Shown here: one piece after another, positions 1 to 9,584 of the stretch | Position numbering within the stretch: position 1 is the stretch's first letter | Layout of the letters: each line of letters starts with the position of its first letter | Assembly (NCBI GenBank): GCA_014238905.1 | Contig: JABAAE010000003.1 | Span: 124,001 to 188,000 of the forward strand | Reading direction: 5' to 3' | Length of the DNA stretch: 64,000 nt | From: Planctomycetota bacterium | Lineage (GTDB): Bacteria > Planctomycetota > Planctomycetia > Pirellulales > Pirellulaceae | Program-made: the position numbers and the translations under genes | The notes under the pieces: generated by a model | What the model was told of the DNA's origin: nothing | The model's database searches: none | What the model saw: only the letters and a program-made list of their open reading frames with translations

Positions 1-174
1 ATCTCCAACGTATTCCTGGTCTACCGCAAAGTGTGATCGGGCGATCAGGCTTGCCAATGTCGGTTCCTGAGCGGCAAGATCGTCCTTGATTTGGCAGACC
101 GTTTTTCCCACTATATTTAATTCAATAGAGGGACCAAGTGATTCCTTCAACGCTGCAAACAATAGTACTTTCAT
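1..174 (-). CDS. MoaD/ThiS-family sulfur carrier protein (C-terminus cut off by window edge)
   Basis: The minus-strand frame opens with ATG at 174 and runs off the window start without a stop, giving 58 visible residues. The N-terminus MKVLLFAALKESLGP, the mid part with TVCQIKDDLAAQEPTL and the stretch FAVDQEYVGD match the small ubiquitin-like sulfur carriers of molybdopterin synthase, where an AVNxEYV-like strand follows the helix. These proteins carry sulfur as a C-terminal Gly-Gly thiocarboxylate to molybdopterin precursor; that tail lies outside the window, so the call rests on the N-terminal two thirds. A ThiS-like or other beta-grasp carrier is the alternative. The next gene on the same strand, the FAD dehydrogenase, is 134 bp upstream and need not be co-transcribed. 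Confidence 0.65.
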   Translation of the reverse strand, partial: MKVLLFAALKESLGPSIELNIVGKTVCQIKDDLAAQEPTLASLIARSHFAVDQEYVGD

Positions 175-308
175 GGGTCAAATATCTGTCTAAAATTTTC
201 GATTCGAATCAACATCCAACACTCTCCAGGCTGGCTTGGACGCCGAAAAAAAGCCACTGTCTTTAATTTCAACGGTCTAGGTTCTCCATTCAGTCCTGCG
301 AATGCCGA

Positions 309-3290
309 CTAACGGGAAATAAACCGGTCGCTGTTGGCCAAGTGCATTCTTCGAGCCAAATCAGGCAGGAATCCATAAGCATGGGCTAGGACCTTCAACG
401 GATGCATCGTCGGCTTGGTAGCCCCCTGTTCCATTTGCATTTTACATGCAGAACACTCGGTCGCACCTATCGTAATATCTGAATGACGCAAAGTCGAAAT
501 CAAATCCCAACCGGCCCGAAGACTCTTCCGGTAATTTTCCTTAAGCAATCCATATGTACCAGCCATCCCCGAACAACCTTTTTCGATCGCAACCACTTTA
601 AGCCCCGGAATCAACTTCAATAATTCCAAACCAGGTGGATTACTCGACAGGGCCTTTTGATGGCAAGGCCAATGATAACCGACCGTGCCTTCAATGTTTT
701 GAAAATCCGTATTCAGTTTCTTTTTCTGATGAAGATCCCACAAAAAGTGGCATGCCTCCGATGTATTTTCCGCCACCAAGCGTGTGTCTTCGTCATCCCC
801 TAACAAATTTCGATATTCATGTGAAAGGCAAAGGGCAGCTGCCGGTTCCGAAGTGACGACGTGGTAACCGGAGCGTATCGCATCGGCAAATAAATCGACG
901 TTTTTCCTTGCCACTTTCATGGCTTTTTCCACGACACCATTCGATATCAAAGACAATCCGGAGAACTCCTGGCCCGAGGGAATAATGACCTCGATATTGT
1001 TTTTCTCCAGTATTTGCAGAAAGGACTGACTCAATTCAGCGTCAATCCAATTGGGTACTGCATCAACAAAATAGGCGACTTTGACTCCGCTACCAGTTTT
1101 TGCTTTGGCCGAATGCTTTCGCCGCGTTACCCGCTTAAGAAAGCTTTGGCGTTCAAACTTGGGTAACTTGCGACCTTGCGCCACGCCAATTGTTTTCTCA
1201 AGCAGCCAACGAAAAAAACGACTGCCATTGAGGAAATTGGTGGCCTGACTAAAACCGGATCCTAGTTTGCAAAGCAAATCCAGCCTCGATAAAAGTTTTT
1301 GTGAAACCGTCAGACCATTCTGAAGCACGTACTGGGACTTGGCCTCCAGCATCATCTTCGGAATATCAACTTCGGCAGGGCATTCTAGGCGACATTGATG
1401 ACAGTTGACGCAGAGATCAGAAATCTGTTTAAACTCATCGCTGGCGACCGACTGAGAACTGATTTGACCGGTTAGAATCCCCCTAACCAAATTTGCCTTG
1501 GCCCGCGGAGAAGCTTCTTCACTGGGCAGCATCCGGAAGATAGGGCACATTCGTTCATGAGGCTGGGCAGTGCGGCATCGACCGCACCCGTTACAGGCGT
1601 GTACCGACCGCGACAGTTCTTCAACCGACCAGCTCAAATTCGGCTCTAGAATCGGCAAAGTATTGGTGCTCAACGCAGTGGGCAAAAGATCAGGATCCGC
1701 CATCTGCTTTCGCAGGAAATCACTGGGATCATGGGATATTTTCCCAACCTTCTTGCCCGGATTGAGAAGAAACTGAGGATCGAAAATTTTCTTCACTTGA
1801 CGGAAGATCGAGTAAACCTCACCAAACTGTCTTTTTAAATAGTAGGAACGACTGAGACCGTCTCCATGCTCACCGCTGATGGTACCACCAAATTCCATGA
1901 CCAAATCGAACAGTTCACGTGAGATGGACTTGATGTTCTGCCTCATGAGATGACCGTCCGAAAAGTCCAGAAACGGTCGCAAGTGTGTCTGGCCGTGACC
2001 GGCGTGAGCAAACATCGATGAGGTAATTCGGTGGCTGCGAAAAATTTTCTGCGAGGCAACGATAAACGCATGCAGTTTTTCCGGTGGAACCGCAATGTCC
2101 TCCACAAACGGGACGGAAACCTCCATACCGGAAAGCCCCGATAACCGTGATATGACGCGGCGCACAATTCGCCAATATCGATTGCGTTGGAGAGGATCAA
2201 TACTGGCTACCGAATGAAACGCCAATCCCTTTTGCCGTTGGACACGGCGCACCAGTTGATTCAGTTTACTGGACACCTCTGCTTCAAGATCTCCGTCAAA
2301 TTCCACCAGAATCATGACCTCCGCCAAACTGGGAATAATCCCAGCCAACTCACTCTCGGTTTCACGGGTGATGCTGAGCAAGCGACGATCTACCATATCA
2401 CAAGCTGACGGGTTTTGTTCCCGAATCAATGAGATCGCTTCGACGGCACGATCAAGCCGCTCAAAGAAAAAAAGTACCACGCCTCGGCAGGGTGGCCGCG
2501 GATCGGTGGCCAAGGTAGCAGCGGTAATAATTCCCAACGTTCCCTCTGATCCGCAGAAGAGTTTATTCAAATCGACTCTGTCAGGATCAGCAAATGTATC
2601 GGAGAGATTGTAACCCGATCGACTGTTCATTTTAGCAACCGGCTGCGCGTCAATCAGGTCGCGATGGGTCGTCGCCAGCTGGCCCAGTTCCGAAACTATT
2701 TCGCTCTTACGAAATCGATTGTATTCAACCGAATGAAAATTAGCTTCACTTGTTTCGATGACCTGTCCATCGGCCAAAACGACTTGTAATCCCAACACCT
2801 TGTGGCGAGCGCTGCCATATTTCAAAAAATGGCTGCCTGAGGAATCGATCGCAATCAGGCCCCCAATCGTCATTACATTTCGGGTCGATGGATCAGGACC
2901 GACCAATCGGCCACGTTTTTCTAATTGGCGATTCAACGTACCCAAAACCAAACCGGGTTGTACCGAAACCGATTCCTGTTCAATCTTGAGAATCTTTCGC
3001 ATCGATTGAGAAAAATCGAGGATGATCCCATCGGTCAACGATTCTCCGGCGAGGCCGGTTCCAGCGCCTCGGGGAGCAATGGAAAAATCGTTCTCCTTCG
3101 CATAGTTAATGCAATTCACGACATCCTTGACAGAAACCGGCCGCACAATCGCCGCCGGCGATTTTTGGTACAAGCTGGCATCGGTGGAGTACAAATGTGA
3201 AAAGATCTCACTGGTGAAAACTTGCCCGGATACAACTCCTCGTAAGTCATCGGCAAGAATTTGGCGCTGATTCTGAGTTAACTCAGGCAT
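309..3290 (-). CDS. FAD-linked oxidase fused to Fe-S/CCG module (D-lactate/glycolate dehydrogenase type)
   Basis: This 993-residue protein joins two redox modules. The N-terminal half is a PCMH-type FAD domain (about residues 45-225, with PRGAGTGLAGESLTDG and the GPDPS...TIGGLIA segment) followed by an FAD-oxidase C-terminal domain that includes a GHAGHGQ-like histidine motif (AHAGHGQTHLRP) and SGEHGDG. The C-terminal half has two 4Fe-4S clusters, CNGCGRC (566-572) and CVNCHQCRLEC (627-637), and a cysteine-rich CCG region (WPCHQ, KGCSGMAGTYG, ATECSAC). This is the architecture of membrane-associated D-2-hydroxyacid dehydrogenases (Dld/GlcDF-like), which pass electrons from D-lactate or glycolate to quinones. 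The exact substrate cannot be told from sequence. ATG start at 3290; no close operon partner. Confidence 0.85.
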   Translation of the reverse strand: MPELTQNQRQILADDLRGVVSGQVFTSEIFSHLYSTDASLYQKSPAAIVRPVSVKDVVNCINYAKENDFSIAPRGAGTGLAGESLTDGIILDFSQSMRKILKIEQESVSVQPGLVLGTLNRQLEKRGRLVGPDPSTRNVMTIGGLIAIDSSGSHFLKYGSARHKVLGLQVVLADGQVIETSEANFHSVEYNRFRKSEIVSELGQLATTHRDLIDAQPVAKMNSRSGYNLSDTFADPDRVDLNKLFCGSEGTLGIITAATLATDPRPPCRGVVLFFFERLDRAVEAISLIREQNPSACDMVDRRLLSITRETESELAGIIPSLAEVMILVEFDGDLEAEVSSKLNQLVRRVQRQKGLAFHSVASIDPLQRNRYWRIVRRVISRLSGLSGMEVSVPFVEDIAVPPEKLHAFIVASQKIFRSHRITSSMFAHAGHGQTHLRPFLDFSDGHLMRQNIKSISRELFDLVMEFGGTISGEHGDGLSRSYYLKRQFGEVYSIFRQVKKIFDPQFLLNPGKKVGKISHDPSDFLRKQMADPDLLPTALSTNTLPILEPNLSWSVEELSRSVHACNGCGRCRTAQPHERMCPIFRMLPSEEASPRAKANLVRGILTGQISSQSVASDEFKQISDLCVNCHQCRLECPAEVDIPKMMLEAKSQYVLQNGLTVSQKLLSRLDLLCKLGSGFSQATNFLNGSRFFRWLLEKTIGVAQGRKLPKFERQSFLKRVTRRKHSAKAKTGSGVKVAYFVDAVPNWIDAELSQSFLQILEKNNIEVIIPSGQEFSGLSLISNGVVEKAMKVARKNVDLFADAIRSGYHVVTSEPAAALCLSHEYRNLLGDDEDTRLVAENTSEACHFLWDLHQKKKLNTDFQNIEGTVGYHWPCHQKALSSNPPGLELLKLIPGLKVVAIEKGCSGMAGTYGLLKENYRKSLRAGWDLISTLRHSDITIGATECSACKMQMEQGATKPTMHPLKVLAHAYGFLPDLARRMHLANSDRFISR

Positions 3291-3516
3291 ATCAATGACA
3301 AAGGCAGGAATACTGAAATTGGCGACAAGTCATCACGTACTTATTGGTAACAGTCCTAAAGAATGGTGTGGGTGATCCTCAACGCTGGCTGCTTACTTCG
3401 GCTCGCTGCTACCAATATGATCCTTTATCTTGATCAGGGGAATGGCTTTCCGGGTGGTTGCTTGATCGACAGTAGACATTAAACTCAGAAAAAACAGCCA
3501 AAAGGCGATAAACGAG

Positions 3517-4041
3517 ATGATCCTATCCGGTACTGAAATTAAAAAGAACGTTGGTGGCAATATCATTATTGACCCTTTCGTCGAATCGAGATTGAATCCA
3601 AATAGCTACAATCTCACTCTTCATGAAGACCTGATGGTGTACACGGACGAAATCCTCGACATGAAAAAGCCAAATGAAATACGACGGATGAAGATTCCGC
3701 CAGAAGGATTTGTGCTTCAACCGCATCGCCTTTACCTTGCCAGAACCGCCGAAAAGACAGAAACCCATCATCTTGTTCCCATGATCGAGGGTCGGTCCTC
3801 CATTGGCAGGCTAGGGCTCTTTGTCCATGTCACCGCTGGCTTTGGCGACGTTGGTTTTCGCGGATTCTGGACGCTCGAGATGTTTGCTATTCAACCCATT
3901 CGAATTTACTCGGGTGTCGAAATTTGCCAGATTTTTTACCACGAGATTTCAGGCGAGGACATCGTCGAATATCAAGATGGAAAATATCAAAACAACAACG
4001 ATATCCAGCCAAGCTTTCTGTTCAAGGAATTAAGCAAATGA
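3517..4041 (+). CDS. dcd: dCTP deaminase
   Basis: The 174-residue protein removes ammonia from dCTP to make dUTP for thymidylate synthesis. It has the trimeric dUTPase/Dcd fold signature: NPNSYNLTL near residue 27, the active-site loop EGRSSIGRLGL (91-101), then HVTAGFGDVGFRG and WTLE with Glu121 in the position of the catalytic glutamate, and a C-terminal QNNNDIQPS segment. Length is slightly below the 185-190 residues usual for Dcd. It stands alone, facing away from the divergently placed FAD dehydrogenase. The possibility of a bifunctional deaminase/dUTPase cannot be excluded. Confidence 0.9.
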   Translation: MILSGTEIKKNVGGNIIIDPFVESRLNPNSYNLTLHEDLMVYTDEILDMKKPNEIRRMKIPPEGFVLQPHRLYLARTAEKTETHHLVPMIEGRSSIGRLGLFVHVTAGFGDVGFRGFWTLEMFAIQPIRIYSGVEICQIFYHEISGEDIVEYQDGKYQNNNDIQPSFLFKELSK

Positions 4042-4423
4042 GCAGCTTAGGCTAGTCTCTGAACGTTGGCTGATCTCCCCGGGACCTAAGATCAGCGAAT
4101 ATCCTGGGCCGATGATTGCCAGAGGCCTCTAACGGTGCTTCTTTTCAGCCCCTGGACCCCACCATAGACGGGATTTAAAAATAACAAACCCGGGTTCCGC
4201 AAACGAATCTTTAGCATTTCAACTGGAAAAAATGGGCAAACGCGTTGGATTGTAGCGGTTGTATCAATTTGACGTTGGCGATTGTGCGAATCATAGAGAT
4301 AAACGGCAAATCAATATTTGATTTTTAAGGTTTTGAATCAAGATCAATTCTTGATGCCCTTTCCGTCTTTGATAGAGTCTTTGAAAAGGCATTTTAGAAC
4401 TTTTAAAGGATTTTCACCTCACG
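4042..4423. other. Intergenic region after dcd
   Basis: No gene is seen. It holds an inverted repeat CTGATC...GATCAG just after dcd without a T-tract, and a possible promoter for the next gene at 4351-4378. Confidence 0.5.
4351..4378 (+). promoter_or_regulatory. Possible sigma-70 type promoter for hypothetical gene at 4424
   Basis: TTGATG at 4351-4356 and TAGAGT at 4373-4378 are separated by 16 bases, and the ATG lies 46 bases further on. The -10 box is imperfect, so this is tentative. Confidence 0.35.
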
Positions 4424-4993
4424 ATGGCCACGCAACCAGATTACAAAGCAATCGAAGTTGACCAACTTCTTTTGAACGCCCAATTACGGACAGAACTCGA
4501 ACCTTTCTTCGATGAATCGGTCAGTCTTTTGGACACGAGCCGACTGACGACGCAAACTGAAAATGAGTTTTTGGAATCAATGCTGGCTTGGGAGAAGGCG
4601 CCAGTGCTTCCGATCGGCAAATGGTTCGAACCGGAGCTGACGTTGCCACCGCCGGAAATCATGACCAACGATGAAATCAGCGAGTTACTGGTGGAAACCA
4701 TTGACCAGCTTTACCAGCAACGCATTGTCCTGGAATTTACGAATCACCTGTCGGATCGAGATCTTTATTGCCTGATTATCCGGGACATCCTTCCCTCAGC
4801 GGAGAAGAAGATCGATCTACCCCGAAATTACTTGCACTGGCATTGCATTGATTCGACCGATGATGAAAGCACTTGGCTTCGTTTCTATGCAGATAAACGG
4901 GATCGCCAGCTCTGGGAGGAAACCACCGGGGAAATCGCCCCTCCAAGAGAGGATGCCCCATTTCAACGAGTCATGCCCCGGCGGCCTCATTGA
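4424..4993 (+). CDS. Hypothetical protein (189 aa)
   Basis: No family is recognised. The protein is acidic, soluble and without signal peptide or membrane segments. It has a proline-rich patch (ELTLPPPEIMTNDE, about residues 69-82) followed by a predicted helix and a C-terminal region with LHWHCIDSTDDESTWLRFY (about 137-155), which looks like a folded beta element, and it ends in a basic/proline tail. An AAAGGA sequence lies about 13 bases before the ATG and a weak promoter is present upstream, which favours a real gene. It may be a planctomycete-specific conserved protein; no function is proposed. Confidence 0.7.
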   Translation: MATQPDYKAIEVDQLLLNAQLRTELEPFFDESVSLLDTSRLTTQTENEFLESMLAWEKAPVLPIGKWFEPELTLPPPEIMTNDEISELLVETIDQLYQQRIVLEFTNHLSDRDLYCLIIRDILPSAEKKIDLPRNYLHWHCIDSTDDESTWLRFYADKRDRQLWEETTGEIAPPREDAPFQRVMPRRPH

Positions 4994-5090
4994 TGGATTG
5001 GTAGCTAGAACACAGTGTTTCCTGGGCGGCTAGAATACAGTGATGTCTCGGCTGTTAGCACCCGGTCATGATTTTGGAATCGACTTATTG

Positions 5091-5149
5091 GCAGTCAATC
5101 AATTTGGAGTCAATCGATTTGGAGTCAATCGATTTGGAGTCGATTCCGC
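5091..5149. repeat. Intergenic tandem repeat, 15-bp unit, about four copies
   Basis: The unit GGAGTCAATCGATTT occurs twice exactly (from 5106 and 5121), with a degenerate copy before (GCAGTCAATCAATTT) and a partial one after (GGAGTCGATTCCGCC). It lies between the hypothetical gene and the 3' end of map and is not part of a credible gene; the multiple-of-three period only makes a spurious repetitive frame. Confidence 0.8.
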
Positions 5150-5265
5150 CGCAGGGATCGTTACTTTTGAGCAGCCACAAATCTCGGTTCCTCATCACCA
5201 TCCGCTTCGTCAGTGACCTCAGTCAGCAGGATTCGATGGAAGACACTGGTTAACGCTGATTCCAG

Positions 5266-6063
5266 CTAAAGAATCTCTTCATCAGCTGTCGGCTGAGCGG
5301 TCAGCACTTTTGTTCCGTCATTGGTGAGGGCGATCGTGTGTTCGAAATGAGCGCTAAGTCCTTGATCCCTTGTTACCACTGTCCAGTGGTCATCTAAGCA
5401 TTTGACATGTTTGCTGCCAGTATTGACCATGGGCTCAATCGCCAGCACCATCCCTGGCCGCAAATCAAAATCACCATGCTGGTTCGTTTTTTCCGGATCA
5501 TAATAATTGGGAACCTGAGGCTTTTCGTGCATCTCACGGCCAATCGCGTGGCCCACGAAATCTTCCACAACTGAAAATCCACAATCGTTGACATACGCCT
5601 GCATCTCTTTGGCTACCTCGCTCCATTTGCGTTTTACCGGCATCAATTCAATCGCCAATTCAAGAACCGATCGAGTCACATCCAACAATTGATTCGCTTG
5701 CGGTGAAATCTCCCCAACCGCATGGGTGACCGCGGCATCACCACACCACCCACCGATTTGGCATCCCGTATCGACGCTGACAATGTCACCAGCAACAAGC
5801 TCACGATTACCGGGAATTCCGTGAACGACCTCTTCATTCACCGAGATGCAAGTGACGGCGGGAAAAGGAACCGTCCCGGGATAATTCAGAAAAAGGGGAA
5901 CCGCGTCATACTGCTTGAAGTGGTTCGCAACCGCCTGATCCAACTCCCCGGTCGTCACTCCAGGCCGAATCATCTCCCTGACAATTTGATGAGCCTTCCA
6001 CACCAGCAGACCTGGTCGACGCATCAGGTTGATCTCACGCAGGGATCTCAAATTGCGAATCAT
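5266..6063 (-). CDS. map: Methionine aminopeptidase, type I
   Basis: The enzyme cleaves the initiator methionine from new proteins. All five metal ligands of the pita-bread fold are visible: Asp98 (SVDTG), Asp109 (GDAA), His172 (GHAIG), Glu210 (AIEPM) and Glu241 (FEHT), plus the substrate-contacting His81 (VVHGIPG). At 265 residues it is the usual short bacterial form without N-terminal zinc fingers. Its ATG overlaps the adk stop codon (ATGA), so the two are translationally coupled. It is the last gene of the ribosomal operon here; infA, rpmJ and the alpha operon, which often follow, are absent. Confidence 0.95.
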   Translation of the reverse strand: MIRNLRSLREINLMRRPGLLVWKAHQIVREMIRPGVTTGELDQAVANHFKQYDAVPLFLNYPGTVPFPAVTCISVNEEVVHGIPGNRELVAGDIVSVDTGCQIGGWCGDAAVTHAVGEISPQANQLLDVTRSVLELAIELMPVKRKWSEVAKEMQAYVNDCGFSVVEDFVGHAIGREMHEKPQVPNYYDPEKTNQHGDFDLRPGMVLAIEPMVNTGSKHVKCLDDHWTVVTRDQGLSAHFEHTIALTNDGTKVLTAQPTADEEIL

Positions 6064-6650
6064 GAGTTTTTCCCATTGGTCAATTTGGCTATCGCACCCT
6101 TAATACGGTGGAAAACATCCTCCGCTGATCCCGATCCGTCGATCAGAGCGAGTCGACCGCCAGACTGATAATACTGGGAAAGCGGTAAAGTCATCTCCTC
6201 GAAAATCTTGATACGTTTGGTCACGAATTCGGGACCATCTTCTGGACGGGGATCCTCCGTTTCTAAAAAACGATTCTGCAATCGGTCCATGATCAAATCG
6301 AGTGGAACGCAAAGCTCAATGACCAAATCAATCTTCTTTTGGACATCACTCAGAAACCCGTCAAATTTCTCAGCCTGGTTCAAGGTCCGAGGAAAACCAT
6401 CCAATATCGCACCGTTTTGGCAATCTGACTTTTTGAGTTCATCAATTACCAACTCAACAACGTGCTCATCTTCAATCAACTGGCCAGTGTCCAGCTTCTC
6501 CTTGATCAGTTCACCAAACGAGGAACCGGATGCCTTGGCTGCCCGCAACAATTCCCCTGTAGAGAGAGAAGGCACGCCAAGAAATTTGCGAAGCAATTCG
6601 GACTGTGTTCCCTTGCCGGCACCAGGAGGTCCCAATAACACAACGAGCAT
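6060..6650 (-). CDS. adk: Adenylate kinase, short-LID form
   Basis: The 196-residue kinase interconverts ATP, AMP and ADP. The P-loop GPPGAGKGT is at residues 7-15, the AMP-site segment LSTGELLR follows, and DGFPRTLNQAE marks the NMP/CORE border. The LID is short (from RLQNRF directly to TEDPRPEDGPEFVTKRI) and lacks the zinc-binding cysteines of long forms, which explains the length. It is placed between secY and map, as is common in spc operons, and overlaps map by 4 bases. Confidence 0.95.
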   Translation of the reverse strand: MLVVLLGPPGAGKGTQSELLRKFLGVPSLSTGELLRAAKASGSSFGELIKEKLDTGQLIEDEHVVELVIDELKKSDCQNGAILDGFPRTLNQAEKFDGFLSDVQKKIDLVIELCVPLDLIMDRLQNRFLETEDPRPEDGPEFVTKRIKIFEEMTLPLSQYYQSGGRLALIDGSGSAEDVFHRIKGAIAKLTNGKNS

Positions 6651-6742
6651 GTGTCCACCTCACACTGATCGATAATACTTCCTGATTCAGTCCCTGACCA
6701 ATCTGCACCACGGAGCCTGAATCCCTGGTCAAAGAACAGGTC

Positions 6743-8089
6743 TTACTCCAACAATCCTCGGTAATTACGCATGACTAAATGACTGTCAATCTTTTGAACA
6801 AGATCAAACGCGACACTCACCGCAATCAAAAGCCCGGTTCCGCCATAGAAATTCGCAACCAGTGGATTCACATTCAAAAACGCTGAAATAATGGTTGGCA
6901 CAATAGCGACAATGGAAAGAAAGCCAGCACCAACGTAAGTAATACGGACCATGACCTTTTCAAGATAATCAGCAGTCGTTTTCCCCGGACGATAACCAGG
7001 AATAAAGGTACCGCTCTCCTTCAAATTTTCCGACATTTCCTTGGGATTGAAGGTAATCGCCGTCCAAAAATAGCAGAAGAAATAAATCATTGCCACGTAC
7101 ACAATGTTGTAGACCAACGACTGGCCTGAACCAAACATATCCGACAAGGTTTCAAAAAAAGGATGCTTGAATGACTGGCCTAGAAATTTGAATCCGAATT
7201 GTGGAATCAACAAAAGACTACTGGCAAAAATAATCGGCATCACGCCGGCTTGATTGATTTTCAACGGAAGGTACTGCCGCGTCCCACCAAATACCCGACG
7301 TCCCCGGACATGTTTGGCACTCTGAGTCGGAATTCTCCGCTGGCCCAACGTGATAAAGACCACCCCGAGAACAACAGCCACAAACAGACCCGCCAAGGCA
7401 ATGAACACTTCAATGCCGGTCGACGTGAATCCGGTCAAGCGGAATTCTGCGTTTTGAAATAACAACGACAAAGCGCCCGGCATTTGGGCCACGATTCCCG
7501 CCATAATCAAAAGGCTAATTCCATTACCAATTCCGTACTCGTCAATCTGTTCACCCAACCACATCAGAAAAACAGTCCCACATGTCATGATCAGTACGCA
7601 GGTTATCTGCCACGACAAATACATGGTCGTTGGATCGCCGGGAATTGACCTGAAATCATTATCGACCAAACCAAATTGCATGACATACCACCAGACATAC
7701 GCGGTACTTTGCACTAGACATAACACCACAGTGGCATAACGGGTGTATTCGTTGATTTTTTTCCGCCCGGCCTCACCTTCTTTTCGAAGTTCCTCCAACG
7801 GCTTCCAAACCGTGCCGAGCAACTGAAAAATAATGGATGCCGAGATGTACGGCATGATTCCCAGTCCAAAAATCGTTGCTTGCTGCAACTGACTGGCACT
7901 CAAGACCGCCACTTTACTCAAGATATCACCAAAAGATCCCTCGCCCGACACCTGGGCAATCTGCTCTTGGTCAATGACTGGAAGCGGAACCCAATAACCG
8001 ATTCGGTAAACACCAAGCAGGATCAACGTCAGAAAAATCTTCTGACGTAATTCTGGGATCGTAAAGACAACACGAAGTTTTTCAAGCAT
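6743..8089 (-). CDS. secY: Preprotein translocase subunit SecY
   Basis: This 448-residue integral membrane protein forms the protein-conducting SecYEG channel. It has about ten hydrophobic segments, the N-terminal helix LRQKIFLTLILLGVYRIG, the plug region after it, the cytosolic loop with GQRRIPTQSAK, and the C-terminal loop with GYRPGKTTADYLEKVMVRITY that contacts SecA and the ribosome. It sits after rplO with an 84-bp gap and before adk, the classic location. ATG start at 8089. Confidence 0.96.
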   Translation of the reverse strand: MLEKLRVVFTIPELRQKIFLTLILLGVYRIGYWVPLPVIDQEQIAQVSGEGSFGDILSKVAVLSASQLQQATIFGLGIMPYISASIIFQLLGTVWKPLEELRKEGEAGRKKINEYTRYATVVLCLVQSTAYVWWYVMQFGLVDNDFRSIPGDPTTMYLSWQITCVLIMTCGTVFLMWLGEQIDEYGIGNGISLLIMAGIVAQMPGALSLLFQNAEFRLTGFTSTGIEVFIALAGLFVAVVLGVVFITLGQRRIPTQSAKHVRGRRVFGGTRQYLPLKINQAGVMPIIFASSLLLIPQFGFKFLGQSFKHPFFETLSDMFGSGQSLVYNIVYVAMIYFFCYFWTAITFNPKEMSENLKESGTFIPGYRPGKTTADYLEKVMVRITYVGAGFLSIVAIVPTIISAFLNVNPLVANFYGGTGLLIAVSVAFDLVQKIDSHLVMRNYRGLLE

Positions 8090-8173
8090 TTGAAATGTTC
8101 ATCGGATTCAGACCGGATTCGAATACCCGGATATTCTAACGAAACTCCTATTTCTGCGTAATTCCAATCGATC

Positions 8174-8668
8174 TCAATTTGGCTTGGATTGTTTCATCTT
8201 GTTTTTGACAACCGGCCTCTTGCCGGGCAGTTCAATAATCGTTCCACCCGCTTTCTCGATCTTTTCGCGGGCAGTTCCACTAAAACGATGCGCAGAAACA
8301 GTGAGGGCCTTAGAAATCTCCCCATCACCCAGAATTTTCAATACATCGTAGTTTTGCTTCGCTAAATTGTTCTCTTTCAGCGATTCAGGCGTTACCGCGT
8401 CGCCGACCTCGAACGCTTCCTCAAGCTGGCCCACATTAACAGAAGCGACCTTAAGCGCAAACCGGTTGTTAAAACCGCGTTTCGGAATGCGTCTTACCAA
8501 TGGCATACGGCCACCTTCAAACACAACCGATTGAGAAGACCCCGCCCTAGAACGCTGTCCATTATGTCCACGAGCGGAGGTCTTACCGGTTCCAGAACCT
8601 GGTCCCCGCCCGATGCGCTTGCGCCGTTTATACTTTACTATTCCTTGATGAACGTCATCGATGTTCAT
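8174..8668 (-). CDS. rplO: 50S ribosomal protein L15
   Basis: Large-subunit protein uL15. It shows the Gly/Arg-rich N-terminus [20 protein letters not shown], then [15 protein letters not shown] and the NV-x-LE core typical of L15. At 164 residues it is slightly longer than usual, with a basic C-terminal tail. The ATG overlaps the rpsE stop codon (ATGA), leaving no room for rpmD, which normally separates rpsE and rplO. Confidence 0.95.
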   Translation of the reverse strand: MNIDDVHQGIVKYKRRKRIGRGPGSGTGKTSARGHNGQRSRAGSSQSVVFEGGRMPLVRRIPKRGFNNRFALKVASVNVGQLEEAFEVGDAVTPESLKENNLAKQNYDVLKILGDGEISKALTVSAHRFSGTAREKIEKAGGTIIELPGKRPVVKNKMKQSKPN

Positions 8669-9144
8669 GACAGTGACACTCCACGTAGGGTTTCAATATC
8701 TTCAATTGTGCGAAGTTGTTTAAGAGCTTCAATCGTAGCCTTCACCAACGTGACCGGATTGTTCGAACCAAAACTCTTCGTCAAAATATTCGTTATTCCA
8801 GCAGCCTCACAAACCGCTCGAACGGCTGCGCCCGCGATGACACCGGTACCTGGCCCAGCTGGCAGCAGAACAATCTTGGCCGCACCAAAACGTCCTTTCA
8901 CCTGATGAGGGATCGAACCGTCAACCAGCGGTATTCGAACCATGGTTTTTGAACCTTGCTTATTGGCCTTTTCGACACTCGGAGGGACTTCGTTGGCCTT
9001 GCCATAGCCCCAGCCAACCTGCCCATTGCCGTCGCCAACAACAACCATTGCCGAAAAGCTGAACCTTCGACCGCCCTTGACAACCGCTGCACAACGTTTG
9101 ATTTTTACAGTTTTTTCAACTAGTCCTGATTCATTCTTCGCCAC
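8665..9144 (-). CDS. rpsE: 30S ribosomal protein S5
   Basis: Small-subunit protein uS5, involved in decoding accuracy and mRNA entry. The family signature [20 protein letters not shown] is followed by [15 protein letters not shown], and the C-terminal domain has [19 protein letters not shown]. The start is GTG at 9144, preceded by a GGAGAG ribosome binding site about nine bases upstream; the frame has no better ATG. The length of 159 residues is normal. It overlaps rplO by four bases. Confidence 0.95.
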   Translation of the reverse strand: MAKNESGLVEKTVKIKRCAAVVKGGRRFSFSAMVVVGDGNGQVGWGYGKANEVPPSVEKANKQGSKTMVRIPLVDGSIPHQVKGRFGAAKIVLLPAGPGTGVIAGAAVRAVCEAAGITNILTKSFGSNNPVTLVKATIEALKQLRTIEDIETLRGVSLS

Positions 9145-9164
9145 GTTTTTTTCTCTCCAACGAT

Positions 9165-9530
9165 CTAAAACTCAAGGCCACCTTCGCGAGCGGCATCAGC
9201 AAAACCCGCGATCCGACCGTGATACTTGTAAGGACCGCGATCAAACTTCACTTTTTTGATTCCTGCAGATGATGCCCGCTCAGCAATGGCTTTGCCAACC
9301 GCCTTGGCGGCATCACAGTTCCCGCCGTACTCAACCTGAATCGCCTTTTCCCTTGTGCTCGCGGAGGCGAGTGTCTTACCCGCTCCATCATCAATGATCT
9401 GGCAATAAATATTTTTGTTGCTACGAAAAATGGAAAGACGCGGTCTCTCGGCATCGTAGGACATTTTCGAACGGACATGATTGGTCCGTCGCCATCGCTG
9501 CTTATTCTTTGTTTTTATTGGTTTAACCAT
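9165..9530 (-). CDS. rplR: 50S ribosomal protein L18
   Basis: Large-subunit protein uL18, which binds 5S rRNA with L5. The core [20 protein letters not shown] and the C-terminal [15 protein letters not shown] are diagnostic. I place the start at the ATG at 9530 ([11 protein letters not shown]), giving 121 residues with an AGGAAAG site in front; the frame is open upstream to 9569 but the extra 13 residues are not family-like. Twenty bases separate it from rpsE. Confidence 0.94.
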   Translation of the reverse strand: MVKPIKTKNKQRWRRTNHVRSKMSYDAERPRLSIFRSNKNIYCQIIDDGAGKTLASASTREKAIQVEYGGNCDAAKAVGKAIAERASSAGIKKVKFDRGPYKYHGRIAGFADAAREGGLEF

Positions 9531-9584
9531 TTTCTTTCCTTTTGAAACCGGCAGCCATGCAACCAGCACTCCAAACGTACATGA

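Noticed and set aside
5068..5253. Plus-strand frame with repeated amino acids (SINLESIDLESIDLESI)
   Set aside because: It is produced by the 15-bp tandem repeat; no ribosome binding site or family similarity.
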